From: JANLQX01 sp043775075
Lineage (GTDB): Bacteria; Actinomycetota; Acidimicrobiia; Acidimicrobiales; JANYDT01
Direction of reading: 5' to 3'
Length of the DNA: 14,716 nucleotides
Assembly: GCA_043775075.1 (NCBI GenBank)
Contig: JAYVSS010000161.1
Span: 1-14,716 of the forward strand
Position 1 is the stretch's first letter. The number at the start of each line of letters is the position of its first letter. Shown piece by piece: positions 1 to 7,600 of this stretch. The notes beneath the pieces were generated by a model. It was given only the letters and a program-made list of their open reading frames with translations. It was not told the origin of the DNA and did no database searches. Position numbers and translations under genes: made by a program.

Positions 1-1290
1 TACCGGGCTCGTGTCTGCAGCGTTCGAGCGGTCGAGACGGCGACGCTGATCCGTGCCTGTGGAGTGGCGTCCGGAGCGAGCTGGCTCGTCGCCGGCCGCG
101 TGGGCGCGGTGGGCGTCAAGCTTCCTACCGCCGCCATTTCCGGAACACTCACGTTTCTCTTTGTGATGGCTTTTCGCACGCTCTACCGATCGGCGCTGGA
201 GTCGGCTCGAAGTGAAGGACGATTCACCCGACCCGTTCTCCTCGTTGGCACGGGCGACGAAGCGTACGAGCTCGAGAAAATGATGATCGACGAGCCCGAA
301 CTCGGGTACAGAGTTGTCGGTGTTGTCGGTCGCGCCCACGAAGTCCACGAACGTCACTTCAACGCCCCGTACCTCGGGCCGGTGGCCGAAGTCGTCAACA
401 TCGCCCGATCGCACGGCGTCACGGGGGTGATCATCGGCTCGTCGTCGCTCGGCTTTCGCGAACTGAACCAGGCGGTCAGGGTCCTTCTCGATGCCGGCAT
501 TCACGTCCAGGTCTCAGGTGGACTTCTCGGGTTCAATGCCAGTCGGTTGCGATCCAATCCAATCGGTCGAGAAGCGGCGTTCTACCTCGAACAGGTGCAA
601 CTCACCGGTTGGCAATCTCGGGTTAAGCGATTACTCGACCTCGTCCTCGGGATGGTCGCCCTCGTCCTGTCGGCGCCGATCATGGCGGTGTTCGCCATCA
701 TGATTCGCCGCGACAGCGGCAAGGCGATCTTCCGTCAACAGCGCATTGGCCACAACGGCAAACCGTTCGACGTGTTCAAGTTGCGCACGATGGTCATGAA
801 TGCCGAGTCACTGCTCGCTCAGCTGGAACAGCAAAACGAGCGAACCGGTCCGCTTTTCAAGATGAGAGATGATCCGCGATTCACGCGGATCGGGAAATTT
901 CTCGACGCCACCTCTTTAAACGAGCTTCCCCAGCTCATCAACGTGCTCCGTGGCGAAATGAGCCTGGTTGGCCCGCGCCCGGCGCTTCAACGCGAGGTCG
1001 ACCAGTTCAACGATCGGTTGCTGCTGCGTCATCGCGTCCGACCGGGCATGACCGGCCTGTGGCAGGTTGAGTCTCGAGACAACCCCTCGTTTGCGGATTA
1101 CGAACGGTGCGACGTCTTTTACGTGGAGAACTGGTCGGTGCGGCTGGACTTGATGATCATGGCGCAGACGGTCATCGAAGTGGGCAAGCGAGCCGTCGGA
1201 AAGTCATCGTCGAACAACCCGGAGAAGGCAGAAAGCCGCCCCATTCGGGCTCTGACCCTGGCGGGATCGGAGGAGCCCCCTTCGCCGTAA
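1..1290 (+). CDS. Polyprenyl-phosphate sugar-1-phosphate transferase (WcaJ/WbaP-type), 5' end outside window
   Basis: This membrane enzyme would transfer a hexose-1-phosphate from a nucleotide sugar to undecaprenyl phosphate, the first step of exopolysaccharide or capsule assembly. The frame is open from base 1, so the GTG at 64 is internal and the N-terminal membrane segments lie mostly upstream of the window. What is visible, in order, is one hydrophobic stretch (about 100-180), a Rossmann-like domain starting with VLLVGTGD, a membrane re-entrant segment (KRLLDLVLG onward), and the C-terminal bacterial sugar transferase domain with FRQQRIG, FKLRTM, NVLRGEMSLVGPRPAL and RPGMTGLWQV. These are standard family motifs. 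One oddity is SLNELPQL, where the family usually has S-x-D-E-L-P-Q; the codon at 919-921 is AAC. In PglC the equivalent Asp is the catalytic nucleophile. The donor sugar cannot be deduced. A hairpin terminator follows the stop. Confidence 0.93.
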   Translation, partial: YRARVCSVRAVETATLIRACGVASGASWLVAGRVGAVGVKLPTAAISGTLTFLFVMAFRTLYRSALESARSEGRFTRPVLLVGTGDEAYELEKMMIDEPELGYRVVGVVGRAHEVHERHFNAPYLGPVAEVVNIARSHGVTGVIIGSSSLGFRELNQAVRVLLDAGIHVQVSGGLLGFNASRLRSNPIGREAAFYLEQVQLTGWQSRVKRLLDLVLGMVALVLSAPIMAVFAIMIRRDSGKAIFRQQRIGHNGKPFDVFKLRTMVMNAESLLAQLEQQNERTGPLFKMRDDPRFTRIGKFLDATSLNELPQLINVLRGEMSLVGPRPALQREVDQFNDRLLLRHRVRPGMTGLWQVESRDNPSFADYERCDVFYVENWSVRLDLMIMAQTVIEVGKRAVGKSSSNNPEKAESRPIRALTLAGSEEPPSP

Positions 1291-1339
1291 CGCACCATCC
1301 GACCGGAACAACCGTTTTCGGCCGAACGATCAATGCGCT

Positions 1340-1374
1340 GACTCAGGGCGCACTGAGTTTGTCGCTTTGTTGTT
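1340..1374 (+). terminator. Likely intrinsic terminator of the sugar transferase gene
   Basis: ACTCAG (1341-1346) and CTGAGT (1353-1358) form a perfect 6-bp stem around GGCGCA, with one more possible G-U pair at 1340/1359. A T-rich run follows (1359-1374, TTGTCGCTTTGTTGTT), which is rare in this GC-rich window. It lies 50 bases after the sugar transferase stop. The stem is short, so efficiency is uncertain. Confidence 0.5.
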
Positions 1375-1379
1375 ACGCG

Positions 1380-1440
1380 AATTGCCCAGCGCGCTGAGTA
1401 TCCGCGCGCAGAGCATGGGGAATTGCAATCATGTAATTGC
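1380..1440. repeat. Three AATTGC copies upstream of the 1457 gene
   Basis: The hexamer AATTGC occurs at 1380-1385, 1421-1426 and 1435-1440, within 61 bases and ending 16 bases before the proposed start at 1457. The last two copies are 14 bases apart. In a GC-rich background such a cluster could be binding sites for a regulator. Part of it (TGTAAT, 1432-1437) also resembles a -10 hexamer. Function is inferred only from position. Confidence 0.3.
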
Positions 1441-1456
1441 CATGGGGAGAGTTCCA

Positions 1457-2083
1457 GTGCGGACCGTGAATGCAACACCAGGATCGCTGCTCGATCTGGC
1501 GGTACTGGCGCCTGCTCGACGCAGCTGCGTCGCAGTGGACATGGCGACGAACGCCGTGCTTCGGGTCCACCATCCCCGCCAGGAATACATCGCCCCATTC
1601 ACGGTCGTGCGGGCGCATGTCTCGGTGTCAACGCAAGACCGCCTCGAGCAGCCGGAATCGATTGAAGTCGCCGATTCATTGCTGCCGATCGGTCGGATCA
1701 TGGGTCTGCGGTGCGAGCGTTTACTTCGATCGATCGACAGCGAACTCAATCATCCAACGCTCGGATTCGTTGGGCCCGGAATTTCACTCTGGGAACTCGA
1801 TGGCTCACGCCCCTCAGTCGAAATCGTCCGGGCTCCTCACCGCGCTGGGATCACCGTGGACGAGCGGGGCGTACGATGCCATTTCCGCTGGTCACGAGGC
1901 ACTGAGGACCTCCAGATCGAGGATCCAAGACTGCTGCGGCGCCTTGATTGGTTGCCCTCGGGACGCCTCGGCCTACGAGATATCGGACCGGCGCTCGGTT
2001 ACCGCCCGACGCGCTTTGCCGTGGCCCTCAGTCGGCCGAAGCAGGGCTACTGCTACAAGGTGATCGCCTCGCTCCTGCCGTAG
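1457..2083 (+). CDS. Hypothetical protein, no recognised family
   Basis: I do not recognise this 208-residue protein. I chose the GTG at 1457 because GGGGAGAG (1444-1451) is a good Shine-Dalgarno site about six bases upstream. The frame is open further upstream (ATG 1442, and an ATG at 1367), but those starts lack a ribosome site and run into the terminator region. The N-terminal half carries a hydrophobic LLDLAVLAP stretch and a VAVDMATNAVLRVHHP segment. The C-terminal half is rich in Arg (LRRLDWLPSGRLGLRD, then ALGYRPTRFAVALSR). There is no clear signal peptide or long membrane helix. It is a single-gene unit between a terminator and a hairpin spanning its own stop, converging on the 2100-2780 gene. 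Its length, own ribosome site and position support a real gene. Confidence 0.65.
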   Translation: MRTVNATPGSLLDLAVLAPARRSCVAVDMATNAVLRVHHPRQEYIAPFTVVRAHVSVSTQDRLEQPESIEVADSLLPIGRIMGLRCERLLRSIDSELNHPTLGFVGPGISLWELDGSRPSVEIVRAPHRAGITVDERGVRCHFRWSRGTEDLQIEDPRLLRRLDWLPSGRLGLRDIGPALGYRPTRFAVALSRPKQGYCYKVIASLLP

Positions 2084-2093
2084 GCGCAGGAGC
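2071..2093. terminator. Hairpin across a stop codon, likely bidirectional terminator
   Basis: GCTCCTGC (2071-2078) and GCAGGAGC (2086-2093) form a perfect 8-bp stem with a 7-base loop. The loop contains the TAG stop (2081-2083) of the plus-strand gene. The minus-strand gene ends at 2100, seven bases beyond. A stem shared by two convergent genes with a 16-base gap fits a two-way terminator, although no T-run follows on either side. Confidence 0.5.
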
Positions 2094-2099
2094 CGGTGT

Positions 2100-2780
2100 C
2101 TAATGCCCGAGCGACGCGATGCGAGCGGCGAGATCCTCGGCCATCGCCCAGCCGAAGGTGACGACCACGTCGCCGTTGGCCCGATCTAACGGGACGAAGA
2201 ATTCGGCCACGGCAGCACTGATTGCTTCCGGCTTCGACGATTCGAAATCGAGGCACGGAGACGGTTCGCCCTCACCCCGGATCAAGAACGCCCGATCGTC
2301 AACCCGGTGCTCGGCCCCAAACCGCTTGGCCAGACGACGACTCCATGCCCGTTCTTCGCCCGAGGCTTTATGTTCGGGGCGGGGGACGATGTCTTCGAGT
2401 CCTTTGAACGCCGCAAATGCTCCCGGATCGAGCATTCGGGTTCCGACCAACACGTCTTCGTCCGGGAAGGCCAAGAGCGAACGCCGAAGTTGGTCGTTGA
2501 TCAATGTTTTCAACACGGAATCGCGCTTGCTCGTCCGACGAATGTGGACGAGCCCCATCAGCATGCTTGGCGTGCCACCAATACGCTCGAGGGTGCAAAA
2601 ACCGAAACCCTGAAGTTTGTCGTTTTCGCGCACCTGCGTGACGAGCACCCACATCTCGCGCTGCTTCGAAAGCAACCCAATGTCGAATCCGGCTGGCCCG
2701 CCAGCGCAAATATCGGCTAATTCGCTCAGCTCGACATCGGAGAGGGCCGTGCAGTCTTTTGTATCCGCAATCATCGACAT
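2100..2780 (-). CDS. Conserved-looking hypothetical, possibly GNAT-like
   Basis: This 226-residue soluble protein starts at the ATG at 2780, with GAGGAG about ten bases upstream. The middle reads GFGFCTLERIGGTP, then GLVHIRRTSKRDSVLKTL, then VLVGTRMLDPGAFAAFKGL. That order resembles the central strands and acyl-CoA-loop region of GNAT acetyltransferases, including the late 'T-x-x-P-x-A-F' type segment. The canonical Q/R-x-x-G-x-G/A loop is not obvious, so activity is doubtful and the assignment rests on fold-level resemblance only. It converges with the 1457-2083 gene. The upstream gene on the same strand is the O-antigen ligase, separated by a hairpin and a candidate -10 box, so this gene is probably transcribed on its own. 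Confidence 0.6.
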   Translation of the reverse strand: MSMIADTKDCTALSDVELSELADICAGGPAGFDIGLLSKQREMWVLVTQVRENDKLQGFGFCTLERIGGTPSMLMGLVHIRRTSKRDSVLKTLINDQLRRSLLAFPDEDVLVGTRMLDPGAFAAFKGLEDIVPRPEHKASGEERAWSRRLAKRFGAEHRVDDRAFLIRGEGEPSPCLDFESSKPEAISAAVAEFFVPLDRANGDVVVTFGWAMAEDLAARIASLGH

Positions 2781-2834
2781 GCCAGTTATTCTCCTCGTCC
2801 GACAACGCCGACACGACCCCCGGTCAGCGCACTT

Positions 2835-2840
2835 AGTCTA
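2835..2840 (-). promoter_or_regulatory. Candidate -10 box for the 2100-2780 gene
   Basis: Read on the minus strand this is TAGACT, which fits the actinobacterial TAnnnT -10 pattern. It lies 54 bases upstream of the ATG at 2780, between the hairpin that follows the ligase gene and the GAGGAG ribosome site. No good -35 hexamer is visible, so support is weak. Confidence 0.25.
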
Positions 2841-2857
2841 CTGCAGGGCCCCCGCCA

Positions 2858-2876
2858 CCAATCCTCGAGGCATTGG
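2858..2876 (-). terminator. Hairpin after the O-antigen ligase gene
   Basis: CCAAT (2858-2862) pairs with ATTGG (2872-2876), extended by CC/GG around a TCGA loop with one bulged base. On the minus strand it lies 21 bases after the TAA at 2898. It has no T-run, as is common for high-GC Actinobacteria, so it could equally be a regulatory or chance structure. Confidence 0.35.
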
Positions 2877-2897
2877 CTAGAGCCGTCCGTGACGTCG

Positions 2898-4436
2898 TTA
2901 AGCGAGTACGAGGGGGGCGGCGTCGCCCACGTTGTTGCCGTCTGCTTCGATCTGGTCGGCCACTTGGCGAGCCAACGAAGCCCCGATACCCAGCGCAAAT
3001 GCGCAGCACACCATGCTTGTCCAGTCCTGGGCGCCGATGTCTGACCAACTCTGTACAAGCCAGGCAATGACCACACACACCGACCAGGCGGAGGCGGCGC
3101 GGATCCACGGGATCGCCGTTCGTCGGCGAGCCCAGGTGGCGTAGAAGATGCCGATCGACGGAAGCAAGAAGTACGCGCTCGCTCCGGCTATTCCCATGAA
3201 CGCCCACAGTCCGAGAAAGCTGTTGTGGGGGATGTACTTATACTGCTCGAACACCGCCGAGAGATCGACGGACGGGATCAGTTCGACGTATTCGTGGCCG
3301 AAGCCCGAACCGATGCCCCGCGAGAGCTTGTTCGTATAGAGCAAGTTGATGTTTTCGACGTCACGGCTGTCGCTCGATGCGTCCGTTTGAAACAGCACGC
3401 TTTGGGTCATGTTCACCGGTTTGAAAATTGAGCTGTGGCTCCCGATTGCCAATCCCAGGACGACGTACACCGCGATTAACGGCCACGCGACGGCGAGCAA
3501 CCTCGCCAGTTGGCGTTTCACCGTGGGCGTGGCGACCATCACGATGAACAGCAACGAGGCGGCCACGCTGACCCAGACGGTCCGACGGTTATTGATCACC
3601 ATGCCGAAAACGAACAGAATTCCGAAAACGAAGAGCCGTCTGCGGGCACCGATCGTGCGGATCTCAAACCATTCGGCAATCAGGATCGCCAACCCGGAGG
3701 ACCAGAGAACCGAGTCAGAGTGCGTGGTCATGTAGATCACGTCTGCGCGTCCCGGAACCGTGGGGAGAATGAGGAAATAAAACCAGGCCCCGAGAACGAC
3801 CTTCACTATTCCGGCGAACAACACGGCATTGCGGAAGCGACGTATTCCTACCGGCGTGGCCGCCACTGACGCCGCCAAGGCGAGGCCAGCAAGCAGCGTC
3901 GGGACCCGCACCTGCCAAAGAATCTGGCGGAAGTTGCCGCTTCGGGCCAGGCCATAGGCCGACATCGCGGCAACCGCAAGGATGGCAATGACGCAAGCCT
4001 GGGCGAAGGGTTTCGGTGGCTTACGGGTGGTGCCGTCTCGCCGGCCCTCGCCGAGGGCCACGATCATCGCCGCCCGCACGATGAGGACAACGATGATGAT
4101 GTCGGCGAACGCCAATTTGAACGGCAAGTTCTTGTAGACCAGGGCACCCGCCCAATCAATGGGAGAGCTCCACTTGCCATCAGCGGGCCGGGCGCTCGGC
4201 GGGCTCAGGGTGAGTAGCACTCCGGCGACAACGGGGGCAATCAGCTGAAACGGCAGCGAGATCAGGGCCCAGGCCACCAACACTCCGATGGGCGGGACGG
4301 CCATCAAGAATCCGCTGCCGAACAGGCCGAGAGCCAACGACAGTGCCACGGTCATGGGAACGAGCAGCCGGGCGGCTCGGCCGAGCTCGATCGGACGTCT
4401 CGGGGCCGAGACACGGGACGAAAGAGGAAAGGTCAC
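2898..4436 (-). CDS. O-antigen ligase / Wzy-like polysaccharide polymerase, membrane protein
   Basis: This 512-residue protein has about twelve hydrophobic segments. A large hydrophilic loop near residues 340-420 precedes IPHNSFLGLWAFMGIAG, the 'HN-x-x-L ... G-I-x-G' signature of the Wzy_C/O-antigen ligase superfamily. The loop includes NKLSRGIGSGFGHEY, matching the usual 'P-L-x-G-x-G-x-G' segment, and NNRRTVWVS matches the family's Arg-rich cytoplasm-edge motif. The family polymerises or ligates lipid-linked glycans on the outer face of the membrane. In an actinobacterium a capsule or exopolysaccharide polymerase is more likely than a lipopolysaccharide ligase. The GTG start at 4436 lies three bases after the stop of the small membrane gene upstream, so the two are probably translationally coupled. 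The sugar transferase at 1-1290 is a plausible partner. Confidence 0.85.
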   Translation of the reverse strand: MTFPLSSRVSAPRRPIELGRAARLLVPMTVALSLALGLFGSGFLMAVPPIGVLVAWALISLPFQLIAPVVAGVLLTLSPPSARPADGKWSSPIDWAGALVYKNLPFKLAFADIIIVVLIVRAAMIVALGEGRRDGTTRKPPKPFAQACVIAILAVAAMSAYGLARSGNFRQILWQVRVPTLLAGLALAASVAATPVGIRRFRNAVLFAGIVKVVLGAWFYFLILPTVPGRADVIYMTTHSDSVLWSSGLAILIAEWFEIRTIGARRRLFVFGILFVFGMVINNRRTVWVSVAASLLFIVMVATPTVKRQLARLLAVAWPLIAVYVVLGLAIGSHSSIFKPVNMTQSVLFQTDASSDSRDVENINLLYTNKLSRGIGSGFGHEYVELIPSVDLSAVFEQYKYIPHNSFLGLWAFMGIAGASAYFLLPSIGIFYATWARRRTAIPWIRAASAWSVCVVIAWLVQSWSDIGAQDWTSMVCCAFALGIGASLARQVADQIEADGNNVGDAAPLVLA

Positions 4437-4439
4437 GGC

Positions 4440-4604
4440 CTAAAGCCCCACGCGAGGAATGACATAGAGCAGGGCAAAGCCGTAGGCGACCGCCGCTACG
4501 ACGTAGGCCCGCACGGCCCGGCGAGCAGAAAACGAACCCTTCGAGAGCCGGGTGGGGATCACGACGATGGCAATGATCAAAGAGAGAAAGAGCAGCTTTG
4601 ACAC
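4440..4604 (-). CDS. Small two-helix membrane protein coupled to the O-antigen ligase gene
   Basis: A 54-residue ORF starts at the GTG at 4604 and ends in TAG at 4440-4442. The N-terminus, SKLLFLSLIIAIVVIPTR, is a clear membrane helix followed by a positively charged linker (SKGSFSARRAVR). A second helix (AYVVAAVAYGFALLYVIP) ends in RVGL. The alternation of helix, basic loop and helix is not what a random frame would give. The stop lies three bases before the GTG of the O-antigen ligase gene, so the two form an operon. The ribosome site is weak (CGAGAA about a dozen bases upstream). I do not recognise a family. A small accessory subunit of the polymerase is one inference, and an unrelated small membrane protein is another. 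Confidence 0.72.
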   Translation of the reverse strand: MSKLLFLSLIIAIVVIPTRLSKGSFSARRAVRAYVVAAVAYGFALLYVIPRVGL

Positions 4605-4644
4605 TGCCGTACATTCTCGGTCGAATCGGGATCGACCTTGAACC

Positions 4645-4671
4645 GGGACGGCGGGCTGGCGCGGCCGTCCC
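4645..4671 (-). terminator. Strong hairpin downstream of dnaE
   Basis: GGGACGGC (4645-4652) and GCCGTCCC (4664-4671) form a perfect 8-bp GC-rich stem around an 11-base loop. On the minus strand it begins 13 bases after the dnaE TAG (4685-4687). No T-run follows. It probably ends the dnaE transcript, so the small membrane gene and O-antigen ligase would need their own promoter in 4605-4644, where I see no convincing one. Confidence 0.5.
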
Positions 4672-4684
4672 CGACCGACGATTC

Positions 4685-7600
4685 CTAACGCTCCACGGCG
4701 TTCTCCCCAAGCAGCACGCGCAGCTCACTCACCAGGCGGTTGGACACGTCGACCCGAAAGACCGGGGGTAGACGGACGGCCTGGCGCCCGAAGCGGATGA
4801 AGACATCGGATTCGCCGGGATGTGAAAGCAGTAGTTCTTTCAGCGCTTCGAGCGTGGGCGACGCCAGACCCTGCCCGGAAACGGCGAGGCGGAGAGGAAG
4901 CACTTCCGTGTCGAACGTGAGTTCAATCTTACGGATGTCCATGGCCACGAGCGAGACCGTGTCATCGCGTTCGTTGAGCCGACCGCGCACGGTGACGAGG
5001 GCGTCGTCGGCGAGGAGATACCCGATCTCCAGCATGGTCTTGGGAAAGACCATGACTTCGATGGACGAATCGAGATCTTCGAGGGTAAACACCGCCATCA
5101 GCTCGCCCTTCTTCGTGTACTTACGATTCAGCCCGGTGATGATTCCGCCTACGGTCTTTACATTGGCGTCTCGTCCATCACGCCCTTCGCGTCCGTCGCC
5201 CGGCATGATCACCGCGCCGCGACCTTCTCGGAGTTCGGAGATCGTCAGATCGCAGGTCTTGCGCAGCGACGCCTGAGCGCCAAGCAATGGATGGTCGCTG
5301 ATGTACAGGCCGAGCATTTCCTTTTCGAAACCGAGCTTCGTCATCTTGTCCCACTCGTGGGTGGCGATGGGAATCTTGGTTTCGTCGAAACCAGTTACCC
5401 CGGCCTGCTCACTGTCGCCGCCGAGATCGCCAAAAAGCGACTGCACTCCTGACTCGGCCTCGCGGCGGCGGGGAACAACGCGATCGATGATCGTTTCGAA
5501 CACTTCCATCAGACCACGACGGGTATGGCCGAGCGAATCAAATCCCCCGCCTTTGATGAGTGACTCGATGCCTCGTTTGTTGAGGACCGGTAAAGGTACG
5601 CGTACACAGAAGTCGTGGAAATCATCGAAGGGCCCATTGGCCTTACGTTCCGCCACGATCTCGCCGACGATGCCTTCACCTACATTGCGAACGCCGGCCA
5701 TTCCGAAACGGATGGTGTGACCGTTCACGTGGTCGGTGGTGAAGTCGCTCATCGACGCATTCACATCGGGGACGAGCACCGTGATCGCCGAGTTTCGGCA
5801 CTCCGCCAGGTAGACCCCCGCCTTATCCTTGTCGTCCTTCACGCTGGTGAGCAACGCCGCCAGGTACTCGGCCGGATAGTTGGCCTTCAGATAGGCCGTT
5901 TGGTAACTGACGAGGCCGTACCCGAATGAGTGACTCTTGTTGAAGGCGTAGTCCGCAAACGGCTCGATGATGTCGAAGATCGTGGTGCCAAGACGCGGTT
6001 CGGTCGGATACGTGGCCAGGCACCCAGCGACAAACTTGTCGCGCTCCTTGGCCATAATCACGCGGTCCTTCTTGCCTGCCGCCTTGCGCAAATTGTCCGC
6101 CTCCGACAACGAGTATCCAGCAAACTTCTGGGCGACACGCATCATCGATTCCTGATAAATCATCAGGCCCTGGGTGTCCCCGAGAAGCGCCTCGGCGTCG
6201 GGATGAAAGTACTCAATGGGCTTACGACCGTTCTTTCGATCGGCGTAGTCGTTGTGCATGTTGGCGGCCATTGGACCGGGACGGTACAAAGCAACAAGCG
6301 CGCATACATCGTCGAAGGCCGTGGGAGCGAGCGAACGCATAAGGGTGCGCATGGCGCCGCCTTCGAGCTGGAACACGCCGATCGAATCCCCTCGACGAAG
6401 AAGTTCGAACGTGGTTTCGTCCTCGAGGTTCACGTTGTCGATATCGAGCTTGACCCCGTGGGCTTCCTCGATCAGTTCGATGGCTCGGTCGATCACGCTG
6501 AGGTTGCGCAAACCGAGGAAGTCCATCTTGAGCAGACCGAGTTCTTCGACCCCGTGCATTTCGTATTGAGTGACGACCGGTGCGTCGTCGAGCGAACCGC
6601 CCGGCTCGGGCTTGCGTTGAATCGGTAGGTAGTCGGTGAGCGGATGTCGGGTGATCACCACTGCTGCGGCGTGAATGCCGTCGCCTCGACGGAGCCCTTC
6701 AAGGCCCTTGGCGACCTGGACGACTTGGCGCACATCCGGGTCCGACGCGACCATCTGCCGGAGCTCAGCGGCCATCTTGTATCCGTCTTCAAACTTCGGA
6801 TGCGGATCTAAGCACGCATACAACGGGGTGTCTCGCCCCATCACCAGTGGTGGCATCGCCTTCGCCACCCGATCACCCACGGAATACGGGAAGCCGAGCA
6901 CGCGGGCGGCGTCTCGCACCGCAGCACGGGCCTTGATGGTGGAAAAAGTGACGATCTGGGCGACCTTGTCCCAGCCATATTTCCGGCTCGCGTATTTGAT
7001 CATCTCGCCGCGGATTCGTTCATCGAAGTCCATGTCGATGTCCGGCATTTGCTTGCGGCCCGGATTAAGAAACCTCTCGAATAGCAGGTCGTACTTAATG
7101 GGGTCAAGGTCAACGATGCGCAGGCAGTAGCTCACCGCACTCCCGGCGGCGCTGCCCCGACCGGGGCCAACCCGCCAACCCTGATCCTTCGCGTATTTAA
7201 TAAGATCCCATACGACAAGGAAGTACGCAGCGAACCCCATGTCAATGATGACATCGAGTTCGTAGTCCAGACGTTCGCGCACGTCCGAGGTCAGCGGCAT
7301 CGGATAGCGCGCGGCCGCGCCTTCGTAGACGAGATGGCGGAGGTATTCGGTGTCGGACGTGAAGCCGAACGGAAGGGGAAACTCGGGCAGCTCACTACGT
7401 CCAAATTCAATTTCGACGTTGGCCCGCTCAGCAATCCACAATGTGTTGTCGCAGGCTGATTCCCAATGACGGAACAGCATGCGCATTTCGGCCGCACTCT
7501 TCAGATAGTGCTCGTGGCCGTGGAACTTGAAGCGCTTCGGATCACTCAGTAATGCACCTGTCTGTACGCATAGCAACGCGTCGTGAGCGAGGGAGTCCTC

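Noticed and set aside
4180..4728. 182-codon minus-strand ORF spanning the dnaE end and ligase start
   Set aside because: It overlaps three better supported reading frames and is Arg/Pro/Ser-rich without structure. The 54-residue frame explains the region better.
5930..6628. 232-codon plus-strand ORF inside dnaE
   Set aside because: It is antisense to a highly conserved polymerase region and has no recognisable domain, as expected of a shadow frame in GC-rich DNA.
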